Source: Amoebophrya sp. A120
Lineage: Eukaryota; Sar; Dinophyceae; Syndiniales; Amoebophryaceae
Assembly (NCBI GenBank): GCA_905178155.1
Contig: CAJINV010000005.1
Location: 6,874,580-6,938,579 of the forward strand
Length of the DNA stretch: 64,000 nucleotides
Direction: 5' to 3'
This document shows, piece by piece, positions 10,801 to 20,900 of the stretch. A program made the translations under genes and the position numbers. Below the pieces are notes generated by a model, which did not search any database, was not told where the DNA came from, and saw only the letters and a program-made list of their open reading frames with translations. Each line of letters begins with the position of its first letter. Positions within the stretch are counted from its first letter, which is position 1.

Positions 10801-13800
10801 TGCTGTTTTTTGATGATGCTTTTCATGCGTGCAGTACTTCTATGGCTCGTGCGACGTAATGCCGCCCCGGTAATGAATGCTATTCTTGGAGAAGTGCCTG
10901 ACTGACTCGTCCCTTGCTGTAAAAATAAAGGTAATCAACTCAGGTTCATTCCCTATCGCGATTCAAAGCTGACAAGGATACTCCAAGGATCTCTGGGTGG
11001 CAACAGTTTCACAACCTTACTCGCGTTATGGATTGCAAATATGTCTGGGTCTGGGAGGTGGCTACTTGTCATGGTAAATCTGAAGCATGCAAAAATCTGT
11101 GTTGCATGAGTGCCAAAAGCTGTCCACTTTTGACCAAGTTGGGAGGGAGTTTCTCATGCAGGATAGGCATGGTAGGGACCTCACAGAGTCTGTCATGCTA
11201 AGTCCCGCATTCCAGATCTCATAGGTCATGGAAAATCTGCATGACAAGTTTCCACTCTTCCAGACCCAGACATTTTTGCGCTTGAAACGCGTGTGTGCAC
11301 CCCGGAGCAGACAACTATGAGGAGTCGGTATAATTGATGTAGAATGATGAAGTGGTTTCCTCGGAGAAGATGTTCCTGATCGCGCTTTGTCAGCATGCGA
11401 AATCAACTTTGTCATGCGGGTATGCGCAATACAATAATACAATATTCAGGTAAACACCCTGATGTTTGCCGACCGGTGTCGCTACATGGAAAACAAGCCG
11501 GTTGTCAACTACCTCTCCGACCCAGCAGGGAAATCGAACGACCGCAAGGTAAAAAGGTTGCTGGCGGAAATCGCGGACCTGAAATCCCAACTCGACATCA
11601 GCAAAGCCACCAACGAGCATATGCAATACAAATTTTCCGCGCATGTACAAAAAAATGCATCACAAATTCCGCTAATTTGGAAGATCAAAAATTTGTCCTG
11701 CTGACTACAGACTAGAGGCAACTTTTGTTTTGCAGAAACAGCATTTTTACTTGTCCGGGAAAAAAGTTACTGTGGATAGATAAGCGAGCGGCGTTTGTGA
11801 ACGAGCAATTGGGCACGGGCGGGATGCCCGACTACCTGAAAGGCCTTGCTTCCGAAGCCGACGCGACGAAGAAAGCGAAGCAAGATTTAGAGAACGCACA
11901 AAGACTCGCGGCACAGAAGCTGGCCGAAGAGAAGGCGAAGGCGGAGGCCGCGGAAAAGAAGGCCCAAGAGGCTCTGAACGCGTTTGGGAATGCGAGGAAA
12001 GAGATGCAGGAAAGGGATGAGAAAAGGAGAAGGGAAATGTATTACAATGAAAAATGCCCCCGCCCCGGAACTTGGCAGCATTTGTATTCCCAACCTTTCT
12101 AATGGAAACATTTCCCGTCTTGCATATATCAGCATCACAAATTTTCCATGCTGAATAGCTCAAGTCTATGTTGCAGAGGAGCCCAACAGTAGCCAAATCT
12201 GTTATGCAAAAGATACCTTGCGCACCTAGGGTCTGCATCAGAAAGGCTCAACATAGTCCTTTCAAGCAAGACAAAAAGCGTTCATTTGGAAACTTTGCAT
12301 GACAAGCTTTAGCAAACTCCGGGGCGGGGGCAGTTTTCATTGTAATAAAATGCTGGAGATGCGGGATAAAATGCTGGCAATGGAGAAGGAGCTGGACCAA
12401 CAAAAGAAGAACTACGAGAAACTGATTGCAGAGGTAGTTTTAGAAGTTAGACTTGTTTAGCAGCTGCTTTGTGTCATGCGCAACATGCAGTACGATGATA
12501 AAGTTTGTCTTGCAAGAACTGCAAAAGCAAATGCGCATCAATTATCAGACCGCCGCCCAGAACAAGGAAGAGTTGGAGCATTGGAAGGATCAGGTGAAAA
12601 AGCTGATCAACACTAAGGACGACCTAATCATGCGCGTTCCCGACTTGCTAAAAGACTCTGCACTGCTCCTCGAGACGAAGCAGCAGACGTGGAAAGATCA
12701 GAACAAGGCACTGCATATGCATCGGAAATGTGTCTGGGTCTGGAAGGTTGCAACAACTTGTCATGCTAGATCTGAATCATGCAAAAAATCTGTGTTGCGT
12801 GATTACTAACAGCCGTCCTTTTTTACCAAGTTGAGAGGCAATTTCTCATGCAGGATAGGCATGATAGAGATCTCACAGAGTTTGTCATGCTAGGTGCTGC
12901 ATTCCAGCCCTCATGGGTCATGGAAAACCTGCGTCGCAAAGTTGCCAACATGCTTCCAGACCCAGATCGATATTTGCATTTGATACTGCACGACAGGCAC
13001 AAGCACCAGCTGCACGCGTTGAAGGATTCCCACGAGAGCGAGGCAACAAGTATCCTGTGCAAAAGTATCGTACTCGTAGTGATTGCATTTATGCATTGCA
13101 AATCCCTTTCTTAAGCTGAAACAGCATGACAAAGCCCATTTGTAATGCTGAGCTAATTTGTATTGCAAAACTACGAGCTCGAGCACGATGCTTTTGCAAT
13201 TGATAACCAGTATCGTGAAGCAATACAAGTACTTTCTGCAGGAGAAGGAGAATGAAACAGAGGAGTTGGTAAAGTCTTTCAACGAATACTACGAGAAGAA
13301 AAAGCGGGAACAGGCGGAATATGAAGAGGAAATGCTGGCGTTATACGAGTTGATCCAGCAACTCTCCAGAATTTGTCACGACATGGAGACCGGGCAATAC
13401 CCTGTGTGTTACCGATTAGGATTTATCAAATGCAAAAATGTCTGGGTCTGGAACAAAGCAACTTGTCATGCTATATCTGAATCATGTAAAAATCTGTGTT
13501 GCAGCATGATCACCAAAAGCTGTCCACTTTTGACCTAATCGAGAGGCAGTTTCTTATGCAGGATAGGCATGATAGAACTCTCACGGGATCTGTCATGCGG
13601 TGTCCTACATACCAGACCTCATGGGTCATGGAAAACCTGCATGACAAGTCTGGCACTCTTCCAGACCCAGACATTTTTGCAGTTGATAGGCTTACGGTGT
13701 GTGCAAGTCCCGCCCGGCGTGAAACCGACCTTGCCGTCGAAGGTCCAGAAGGGAGTTGGTGGAAACAACAAATTCGAAAAATTGTTCTCCGCGATAGCAT

Positions 13801-15455
13801 ATCCTTTGCAAAAGTATCGTACTCGTCGTACTAGTCGCAGTCACGCAAGACAAACTTCTTTTTCAAGCTATAATGAACATGAGAAATTCTATTTGTCATG
13901 TTGAGCTTAAATTTGTATTGCAATACTACGAGAACGAGAAGTGCGATACTTTTGCATTGCATATAGCAGAGACGAAGAGGAAAGCGGACAAGTACGAGAA
14001 AATGATGAATTTACGAGGCTTGCAGGAACCAGCAGACGCGAGCAAGCTGACAAACGGTATAAAGATGTTACTAAAATTTTTGTGGCGGTCACACGATTTT
14101 GGTTCGTTTCTGAGTCTATCGCATCATTAATCTATCGCATGATCTGAGCATTTTTTCGTGCAGAAGTGAATCGCATGCAAAATAAGTGGACCATGCGTAT
14201 GAAAAATTGCTGCCCTTGAAGATATGTTCGAAAAAATCCTGTCAGAACCAACTACCGCCGCGAACCAGCCGGACCACAGCACGTCAATGGAAAGCCCATC
14301 GAATAACGACATTCTGTCCAACTGGGACCCAAGAAAATTCACCTCGGATTTCTGCCGAAGTGCGGAGGAAGACAACGTCGACGTGTTGCGGGTGCTGAAC
14401 ATCGACCAGTTGAAGGCTTTATGCGTGTGCCTGAAAAACCGGGCCAACACCGAATTCGACATCCAGGCGGAGAAGCAGGTGGTGCGGGACGAGGTGATAT
14501 TGCAAGGAAAAATCCCCCCTCCCCATATTGAAACCGCGCCCTTCTGAAAATTTGTAATGCAGATCTGTGACCACAAATCGGGTCTGTCTTGCAAGATGGC
14601 GCGCTTAGGCTGTCCGCCACGTTATGCAGGCGATTTGTATTGCTGTAAGGCCTACAGGGTAGCCGTCTACCATGTAGCTAGGCGCCTACGCCAAAAGGCC
14701 CGCGCCTAGGCTCAGGATTTGCGTGCATTCCTCGACTGCAGCACAGATTTGATTTGTGTGTCCAAATCCAGCATCAGAAATTTCGTTTTGATATAGGGAG
14801 GAGGGATTTTTCGTGTTGATAGGTGATGCGGGATCTGTCGTCTCATCCAACGGTGGAATATAACCTGCTCTGGTGTTACAATCTCAAACGTGACAAGAAA
14901 ATCTGGAATTTGTGTTGCAAAATGCGCAACATCTAGCCTACTCCCAAAGGAGCGCGCGTGACAAGTTTCGAAGCCCCAAACCCAATGGGAATCTGACGAC
15001 ATTTGTATTGCGAAAAGCCCAAGTCTCCGTATGGTTTTCATGCTGTTCATGCAAGACAAATTCCAGATTCTATAGTAACGTTTGAGATTGTAACATCTGA
15101 GCAAGCCATATGCAGTACCTACGGTTTTTGGAGACGGAAGTGGACTCGTACAAGCAAAAACTGGCGGACGAGACACTGTATCCTGTGCAAATAAAGTACT
15201 ATGATCGTGCCGCTCGTAATCAATGACCGCAAGGTTGCATGACAAAAGTCGGGCTTTCTACTATACCTGAATTTTTATGATCCGCATGAGAAAATCCATT
15301 TTATCTCTTTCTTCAGAATAAAGTTGTGATGCAATTGTGCCTACTACCGTCACTGTTGTACTAGTACTTTTGCAATGCATACACCGAAAACGAGGAATTT
15401 GAAGGTCGCTCTGTCCAGCTCGCACATCAGCCGGGATGTGCCCTTGGGGAACTGA
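7849..15455 (+). CDS. Kinesin heavy-chain-like motor protein (21 exons)
   Basis: N-terminal kinesin motor domain: an ATP-driven microtubule motor acting in the cytoplasm or flagellum. Exons: 7849-7927, 8068-8172, 8396-8440, 8709-9084, 9160-9526, 9636-9815, 10032-10066, 10944-11026, 11293-11327, 11450-11619, 11784-12039, 12353-12433, 12504-12715, 12991-13050, 13211-13423, 13694-13799, 13969-14056, 14222-14497, 14827-14858, 15116-15178, 15387-15455. They give 976 residues. Motor signatures: VVVRLRP near the start, P-loop GQTGSGKT (94-101), SSRSHT switch I (319-324), DLAGSER switch II (351-357), then [10 protein letters not shown] and [12 protein letters not shown] (the neck-linker region). Between the P-loop and switch I there is a Gly/Ser-rich insertion. 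After the motor come Lys/Glu/Ala-rich coiled coils. GT-AG introns: 9085-9159 (tentative; it bypasses an in-frame TAA), 9527-9635, 10067-10943, 11328-11449, 12434-12503, 14057-14221. The other 14 interruptions are introners. The kinesin subfamily is not assigned. Confidence 0.93.
7928..8062. mobile_element. Introner, family B (135 bp)
   Basis: Left TATGCATTGCAAAAGTA, right TACTTTTGCACAGCATA. TSD CGACT/CGACC (4 of 5). Excision restores DGYD-PS(I) in the motor domain. It is the shortest introner in the window. Confidence 0.88.
8173..8390. mobile_element. Introner, family C (218 bp)
   Basis: TIR AAAGTGCACAACTCCCC with its inverse GTTGTGCACTCTGATA. TSD CCTCC/CCCCC (4 of 5). In-frame excision. Confidence 0.88.
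8441..8703. mobile_element. Introner, family A (263 bp)
   Basis: Core ATCGATCTGGGTCTGG; right end CCAGACCCAGACATTTTTAC...GAAA (terminal ATA mutated to AAA). TSD GAAGC exact. Excision restores the conserved kinesin stretch [14 protein letters not shown], an independent check of the splice rule. Confidence 0.92.
9816..10026. mobile_element. Introner, family G (211 bp)
   Basis: TIR AAAAACGTGTTACAGTTACA at the left; inverse ending CTTTTTTTCGTGGGATA. TSD GGGTG exact. Excision restores the kinesin motif SALGRVVLAL. Confidence 0.92.
10087..10775. mobile_element. MITE-like element with CACAGATG subterminal repeats
   Basis: It sits inside the canonical GT-AG intron 10067-10943. TIRs ATAATAGCGCGTTATATAA (10091-10109) and TTATATAACACGCTAATAT (10754-10772). 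CACAGATG or its near-variants recur directly near the left end and, inverted as CATCTGTG, near the right end. No coding capacity seen, so it looks like a non-autonomous DNA transposon. Exact boundaries and TSD are uncertain. Confidence 0.7.
11027..11287. mobile_element. Introner, family A (261 bp)
   Basis: TIR TATGGATTGCAAATATGTCT; right end ...TTTTTGCGCTTGAAA. TSD CGCGT exact. Excision restores [19 protein letters not shown]. Confidence 0.92.
11620..11778. mobile_element. Probable degenerate introner, family K (159 bp)
   Basis: Left TATGCAATACAAATTTTCC matches the inverted right end of the element at 62416. The right end GGGAAAAAAGTTACTGTGGATA is weakly complementary. TSD GAGCA/GATAA (poor). 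Removal of element plus 5 nt keeps the frame (GAG CA/G CGA). Confidence 0.65.
12040..12347. mobile_element. Introner, family D (308 bp)
   Basis: TIR TATTACAATGAAAAATGCCC with its inverse ending TTTTCATTGTAATA. TSD AAATG exact. Clearly homologous to the element at 113 through most of its length. Confidence 0.92.
12716..12985. mobile_element. Introner, family A (270 bp)
   Basis: Core AAATGTGTCTGGGTCTGG; right CCAGACCCAGATCGATATT...GATA. TSD CTGCA exact. In-frame excision inside the coiled-coil region. Confidence 0.9.
13051..13205. mobile_element. Introner, family B (155 bp)
   Basis: TIR TATCCTGTGCAAAAGTATCG; right GATGCTTTTGCAATTGATA. TSD ACAAG/ACCAG (4 of 5). In frame. Confidence 0.88.
13424..13688. 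mobile_element. Introner, family A (265 bp)
   Basis: TIR TATCAAATGCAAAAATGTCT with its inverse ending TTTTTGCAGTTGATA. TSD GGATT/GGCTT (4 of 5). In frame. Confidence 0.9.
13800..13963. mobile_element. Introner, family B (164 bp)
   Basis: TIR TATCCTTTGCAAAAGTATCG; right CGATACTTTTGCATTGCATA. TSD TAGCA exact. In frame. Confidence 0.9.
14498..14821. mobile_element. Introner, family I (324 bp)
   Basis: TIR GGAAAAATCCCCCCTCCC at the left; right GGGAGGAGGGATTTTTCGTG...GATA. TSD GGTGA exact. In frame. It is the only family I member in the window and the longest simple introner. Confidence 0.88.
14859..15110. mobile_element. Introner, family H (252 bp)
   Basis: The 32-nt TIR matches its partner in register, core TGTTACAATCTCAAACG; right end GCCATA. 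TSD TGGAA/TGCAG (3 of 5). In frame. Confidence 0.85.
15179..15381. mobile_element. Introner, family B (203 bp)
   Basis: Left TATCCTGTGCAAATAAAGTA (small insertion); right CTAGTACTTTTGCAATGCATA. TSD CACTG/CACCG (4 of 5). In frame; it precedes the last 23 codons of kinesin. Confidence 0.82.
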
Positions 15456-16675
15456 GGCAAAGACCGGGAACTGAAGACAAGAACGGTTGTTCGTGGGGGC
15501 GGCGGGGTTTGGTCTCGAAAACGAGAGACCAGCGTGAGCTGCTGCTGGCGCTTTTGCAGTTCCTCTACCGTCCAGCACCAGAAGTCGCGCACGTGTTGAT
15601 TGTTCTTGGTGAGCCTGAAAAACTCGAATGCAACAGAAGTTTTTCTGTGGAAGCAACATAGGACAGGAAGCTGGTGCACTTCATCGGTTTCCCAAAGAAC
15701 GATAAGAATACGAAGAAATTTTATGAAACCTGCAACCTAGTAGAGCAAAATGATTCAGATGAAAAACAAACCATTTCCCTAATGTAGGAGAGCAAAATGA
15801 TGATGATCTACTTTCAAACACCAAATTAGTTCAAATTAGAGTACACAACTTATTTGCATATGGATCCACGCGGGGCTTTTTCCATCGAATTGCTCTGTAT
15901 ACAAGATGGAACCCATCGTGCTGGCGACAAATGTCAAATGAAATCAAAGATCTTCAGCAAGTCGTCCACCACAATCCAGATGTAAATCAAGTCGAGTACT
16001 ATCGTTGAAACAAAAGGAAGATCTCGTCTCAACGCAAAAATAATGCCCGTAAATGCACGCACCCAAATGAACAATGGAACAGAAATGGCACTATCTCTGC
16101 CATGCATGTTGATGTGTAAAAACAAGGAATTACTTTGATTTTTCTAAAATGCAACAGGAACAACGACAGCGCCGATTAGATTGATTTCTCAGTCGAAAGG
16201 CTCAATGGATGTAAAAATCGTACAAGCAAGCGCGAAGTGATTGTGTTCCGTACAACGTCGACCAAATAGTGATGAGTATGGTCAGCCTTTTGTAGTAGCT
16301 GCACACTATTGAGAAGATCTCTTGTCGAGTTGCCTCCCAAGATTGCCTTTTATTTTTCGCTCCAATACTACGGCATCTGAATCTGATCTGTAACTGTAAG
16401 TACGGTTATTTTCATCCATTTTAGCGCTCATTTGAAAAAAATTCGTTTGGATGATCGCGACAATCAAGATGACCTTTTGACTCATTGTTTCTTCGTGTTT
16501 GCCACTACTTTCAGAAGTCCGAGTTCTTTTCAAGAAGCCACCGCTATTTTTTTTATCCTCCCGTAGTTTCTTCAGCACCGAAAATACGAGCTGCTCTTCA
16601 CGTTTTAGCAATATTACAACATTTGACAACAACTAGAACTTGATAAAGATTAACAAGACCGCCACCGCGACCTGC
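15456..16675. other. Intergenic region after kinesin
   Basis: No supported gene. AT-rich with short, unconvincing ORFs on both strands. No TIR element seen. Confidence 0.45.
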
Positions 16676-17157
16676 TACCACTTCGACGAACGATTGCCCA
16701 TCATGGCCAGTACAATTTCGTCTTCGTACCCGGGTCGCCTTCGTCTGCCTGTGAACCAGCGCAGCCCCTCGGCCGGCACGCTGGCAGGCGGCCAGCCCGC
16801 CCGGGTGGAGGGGCAGATGTGTCGCCGGGGCGCGCCATGCCCGTCGGAAAGCGGAAAGCGGCCGCCCCCCGGCACAGGCAAGGGGGCGGGCTGGCGTTGC
16901 TTGCCCAGGCAGAAGGCGGGGGGCTGGGGCGTGGGCAATCTTTGTTGGGCCGTCGCCTGCCAACAGCGAAAGGGGGTGAGAAGGATAGCGGACAGGGCGG
17001 CAGGCCGGGAGCACTCCTGCAAAGGGGTGGGGGCGCAGGGGGTGTGGGGCCGGCGATAGCCCGGACGTGCGAGCGGGCGCGCAGGGCCGGGGGTGCCCGC
17101 GATCATTCAATCTCCCCTAGCCTTGGTTTGCGCCTTGTGTTTGGTCGCCCCCCCTGG

Positions 17158-17183
17158 CACCGGGGAAAATATTTTCCCCGGTG
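17158..17183. repeat. Perfect 26-bp palindrome
   Basis: Inner core GGGGAAAATATTTTCCCC, extended to 26 bp of perfect dyad. An imperfect second copy with the same GGGGAAAATATTTTCC core lies about 55 bp downstream (17211-17246) inside the GC-rich segment. Confidence 0.9.
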
Positions 17184-17210
17184 GAGCGCTGCTCGTGTTT
17201 TACCTCGGCG

Positions 17211-17246
17211 GCGCCACCATCGGGGAAAATATTTTCCACGGTGGTG
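17211..17246. repeat. Second imperfect copy of the GGGGAAAATATTTTCC palindrome
   Basis: Inverted repeat GCCACC...GGTGG around a GGGGAAAATATTTTCC core with one arm mismatch. The sequence following each copy (about GCGCTG) is also similar, so the pair looks like a duplicated unit. Confidence 0.75.
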
Positions 17247-17920
17247 CGCTGTGGTCTTTCTTTTGTGTGTGCGTGCGAGAACCGCCGGAGGCCCCGCACC
17301 GGGCGGCCGCCACGGGCGCTGGAGGCGGGGGGGACTGGCACGTCGAACGATGGGGCGTGGCAGCGTCCTCCCGTGGCGGCCGCCCCGGCCGCCCAGGCGG
17401 CGGGCATGCAAGCTAGCATCTGCGGCGCCCGTGTCTGTGGGTTTATTTTGAACATTGTGATGGTGCCGGTGCTTATGAGGCCGCGCCGCCCGGGGCCGCC
17501 GTACCTACGGCGCCAGGCGTAGAACAGCAATCGGCTGCCGCGGTCGCGCCCTTGGTGCGGCGCCAGGGCTAAGGGGGGCACGAGGTGCAGCGCTATGCGC
17601 AACTAGGGCAGGCGGCTCGGGCGTCAAAAAGCGCGACGGCCGTGTCGCGTGTCGTATTTCTCTCGGGCGCCACCAGTCCGGCTGCCGGTGCGGCCATGGT
17701 GCCACACATTCAGGCTGTGGGTTTGGTGGCGGGATTGAGGGCGGTTTAGGAGGGGAGGTGGCGCGCGCGCGATGGTGATGCGTGGCCGTGTTGCCGGGGG
17801 CAAAGCGAAAAAATTACATGCAAAACGCGCTTGGTATCTGTTGACTTTGTTCTTGTATTCCTTTGCGCTATTTCCGGAAAAACAACACCTACATACCACT
17901 TCGGCGAACGATTGCCCATC

Positions 17921-20900
17921 ATGGCCAGTACAATTACGCAGAAACAAGGCGGAAAAATTCTTGCCGCTCCACCTGCCATGTCCAACCCTTTTCTGCCTGC
18001 GACAAGGACAACCACGACCGGCAAGAGCGTCACTAAAACGGCGGGTAGTTCCACCACCAACACCATCTCCGGTGACATGGCCAGTCTGTTTCGGAAAAAC
18101 CACGAGAAGAACAAGAAAAAGTTAGTTGTGTTGCCCGGAAGACAGGCCTTGCCGAATTACGCGGAAAAGCAAAAGAAACTGTTCGGCGGAGGTAGTGGAA
18201 CTACTGGTACTGCGGGGGTCGTGTCCTCGGCGATGAATCTCAAAAACACGACCGCGCCTTCTGGCAAGGACAATTTGCACAGCAAGTTGAGCGACAATCC
18301 GTTTCACCAGCGGCTGCTGGCCCAGCAGGCGCAGCAGGCACAGCAGGCACAGCAGGCACAGCGACAGCAAAGCGGAACAAGCGGAGCAATGAACAGTAAG
18401 ACCCAGCAAAAGCAGCTCTTCTCGGGCGGGCAAACTGCTGTTGGCGGAGGTGCACAAGGTGGTTTGTTGCAAAAAATCACATCGACTTTGCAGAAGAGCA
18501 AGGAAATGAAGCAAGTAAACCCCGCGATGAAAATCATGCCAACGCAAAGGACGGCGAAGGAGCAGAAGATGGGCTGGGGCAACATGAAGTTCGGCGACAA
18601 AATCGGCGCTCCCCCGGGGAAGAAGGATATTAAGAGTGGTGGGGATCATGGAGGTTCTCCAAGGCAGCAGGAAGGGAACGCCGGGACTAAAAATGGCGTG
18701 AATAATAAAGCGCAGAACAACAAACGTGGCGCTGCGACGGGCGGGACTGGCGATCATGCAGGAGATAATGGGCAGAGTGGTAGTAAAAAGCAGAAGAAAA
18801 TTTACGGTACGCAGAGAATTCCTGGTCTGGAGCCCCAAGATGGGACGAGCAATAATGTTAAGCGTACTATGCCGCCCCCGCCCCCGCCAATGAAGTCTAT
18901 GCCCCCGCCCATGAAGTCAATGATTAATGCGCCTTTGTTGAAAAAACTCCCCGAACAAGCCATGAAACAAAAAGGAGCAGCTTCTTTGTTCACCGCAGCT
19001 CCTACTTCGAACAAGAATTCATCTCCGACGTCCAAAAACCTCCCCGCATCAACTGCGCCGCCGCCCTTGGTTCCGCTGCCGAAGGGGGTGAAGTTGGGCT
19101 CTGCTCTTTCTTCGCCGATCCGGGCGCCGAAACACGAAGATGGCGCGACTGAAGAGATGATTGTGGACGTCGGTGATGATGTTGGTACTGCAACTACTCC
19201 CGATGGTAGTACAACCGTTCCGACCAACAACCCATTTCTCCAACCAGATCCGCTCATGGCCCTACTGGGGTTTGAAGATCATGCGGTGAATGATAATAAA
19301 CCCACAACAAGCGCCGGCGGAGGTGCACCGGCGGCGACCAGCACGACTGGTCCATCGAAGATGAATATCAAGAGTAACAACACCGTTGGCAACAGCACAA
19401 CTAAAGCCACTGATAATTCTACTGCTAGTACAACACAGACGACCGGGACGACCCACAAGCTCCGGCCCCTGCCCCAGTCTGTGCAAGCCGGGGCTCTGAT
19501 TGAAACGCCGAAAGCGAAGCCGGCCGTGCTGGCGTCTACTGTGGCGTTAAACAATCCGTTTGCGACTAGTCTGGACGTCGGGAGTTTATTTTCGGGTGTG
19601 ACGAAGGCGAGTACGAGCGGCGCCGGAACTTCTACCACCGGTGGAAACAACATTGCCGCGAATAAAAAAGTGATGAAGTCGAATAATAAGAACAAGAATG
19701 GTGCGATGATCTCCCAAGGACATAACGGAGCTTTACCTGCTGGGAATTATGGGAGTAGAATATGCTCCGCGTAGCCGATTCTTGCTCTTCAATCTCAACA
19801 CGTTTTTAATATTTTTCAGCCTGCTTGTGTGGACGAAGTAGAAGTACATCATTATGTCAAAGTGCAAGACCTGCTACATTTTTTTTTGGCCTTGTGTCGA
19901 TCCTGCAGATGCATGAAGAACACGGCGCTGCCGTTACCAGCTGTAAGAAAGATTGTCAGCAGTTGCATCTTGCAAAACGATCAATCTGGTGGCCTAGTAC
20001 CAGCAGTTGTGCTCCTAGAATAAGAACGGCATCACTACAGGCAGAAAAAATATCGTAAAACAAAAGTTGCGACGATCGAAGTTGTTTTTCCTCTCCACAC
20101 CCCCCTCCAACCACTTCCCTCTTCCCGTCGCGAGGATCTTAACTTGCTGCCTGCTTGGCATATGCATTGCAAATATGTCTGGGTCTGGGAGGATCCAAAC
20201 TTGTCATGCTATTTTTGGACTCTAAAAAAATCTGTGTTGCATGGCCAGCAATTGGACTCCAGTTTTTGCCACTCGGACAGGGCATTTATCATGCAGGATA
20301 GGCATCAAGAAGCACTCAGAAAATCTGTGATGCTAACATACATCACAGACGTCATGGGACATGTAAGGCGTGCATGACAAATCGCACATTCTTCCAGACC
20401 CAGACACTTTTGCAGTTCATATGGCAGAAAACGAAACTATCGAAAGCGTTAGCATATCTGCTCCGGCACGGGAAGGACAGCGATATTGTGCTCGACAGCG
20501 ACGTATGAACTGCAAATGTGTCTGGGTCTGGAAGCCTGTAAACTTGTCATGCACGTTTTCCATGACTCCTGAGGTCTGGAATGCGGATCCTAGCATGACA
20601 GAGTCTGCGAGGTCTCTGTCATGCCCATCCTGCATGAGCAACTCCCCCCCAACTTGGTCGAAAGTGGACAGCTTTTGGTACTCATGCAAGACAGATATTT
20701 GCATGCTTCGGATTTAGCATGACAAGTTGCAATCTTGCAGACCCAGACATATTTGCAATCCATACGACGGTTTTGCGGAAGCGACAGACGTATTAGAAAC
20801 GAAAGAGTTTAAGAAGACATTGGGTTTGAATAACGACGACGAGAAAAATAATATGGCGAAACAAGGAAAAAAGACGAAGGCAAACAAAGGTAGTTGTACC

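Larger units (their letters stand above)
16676..17935. repeat. 42-bp direct repeats flanking a 1.18-kb GC-rich segment
   Basis: A 42-bp sequence at 16676-16717 recurs at 17894-17935 with one mismatch. Each copy includes the same start context (CCCATCATGGCCAGTAC). The 1,176 bp between the copies are much more GC-rich than the surroundings, and several overlapping ORFs there look compositional rather than coding. This could be an insertion with a long target duplication, or a tandem duplication of the gene start with divergent cargo. Confidence 0.75.

Noticed and set aside
14186-14220. A frameshift in kinesin near the A5 run at about 14200
   Set aside because: An AG acceptor at 14220-14221 gives an in-frame GT-AG intron (14057-14221) that skips the apparent shift.
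16598-17602. Overlapping ORFs on both strands in the GC-rich block as genes
   Set aside because: No recognisable domains, several mutually overlapping frames, and composition explains their openness.
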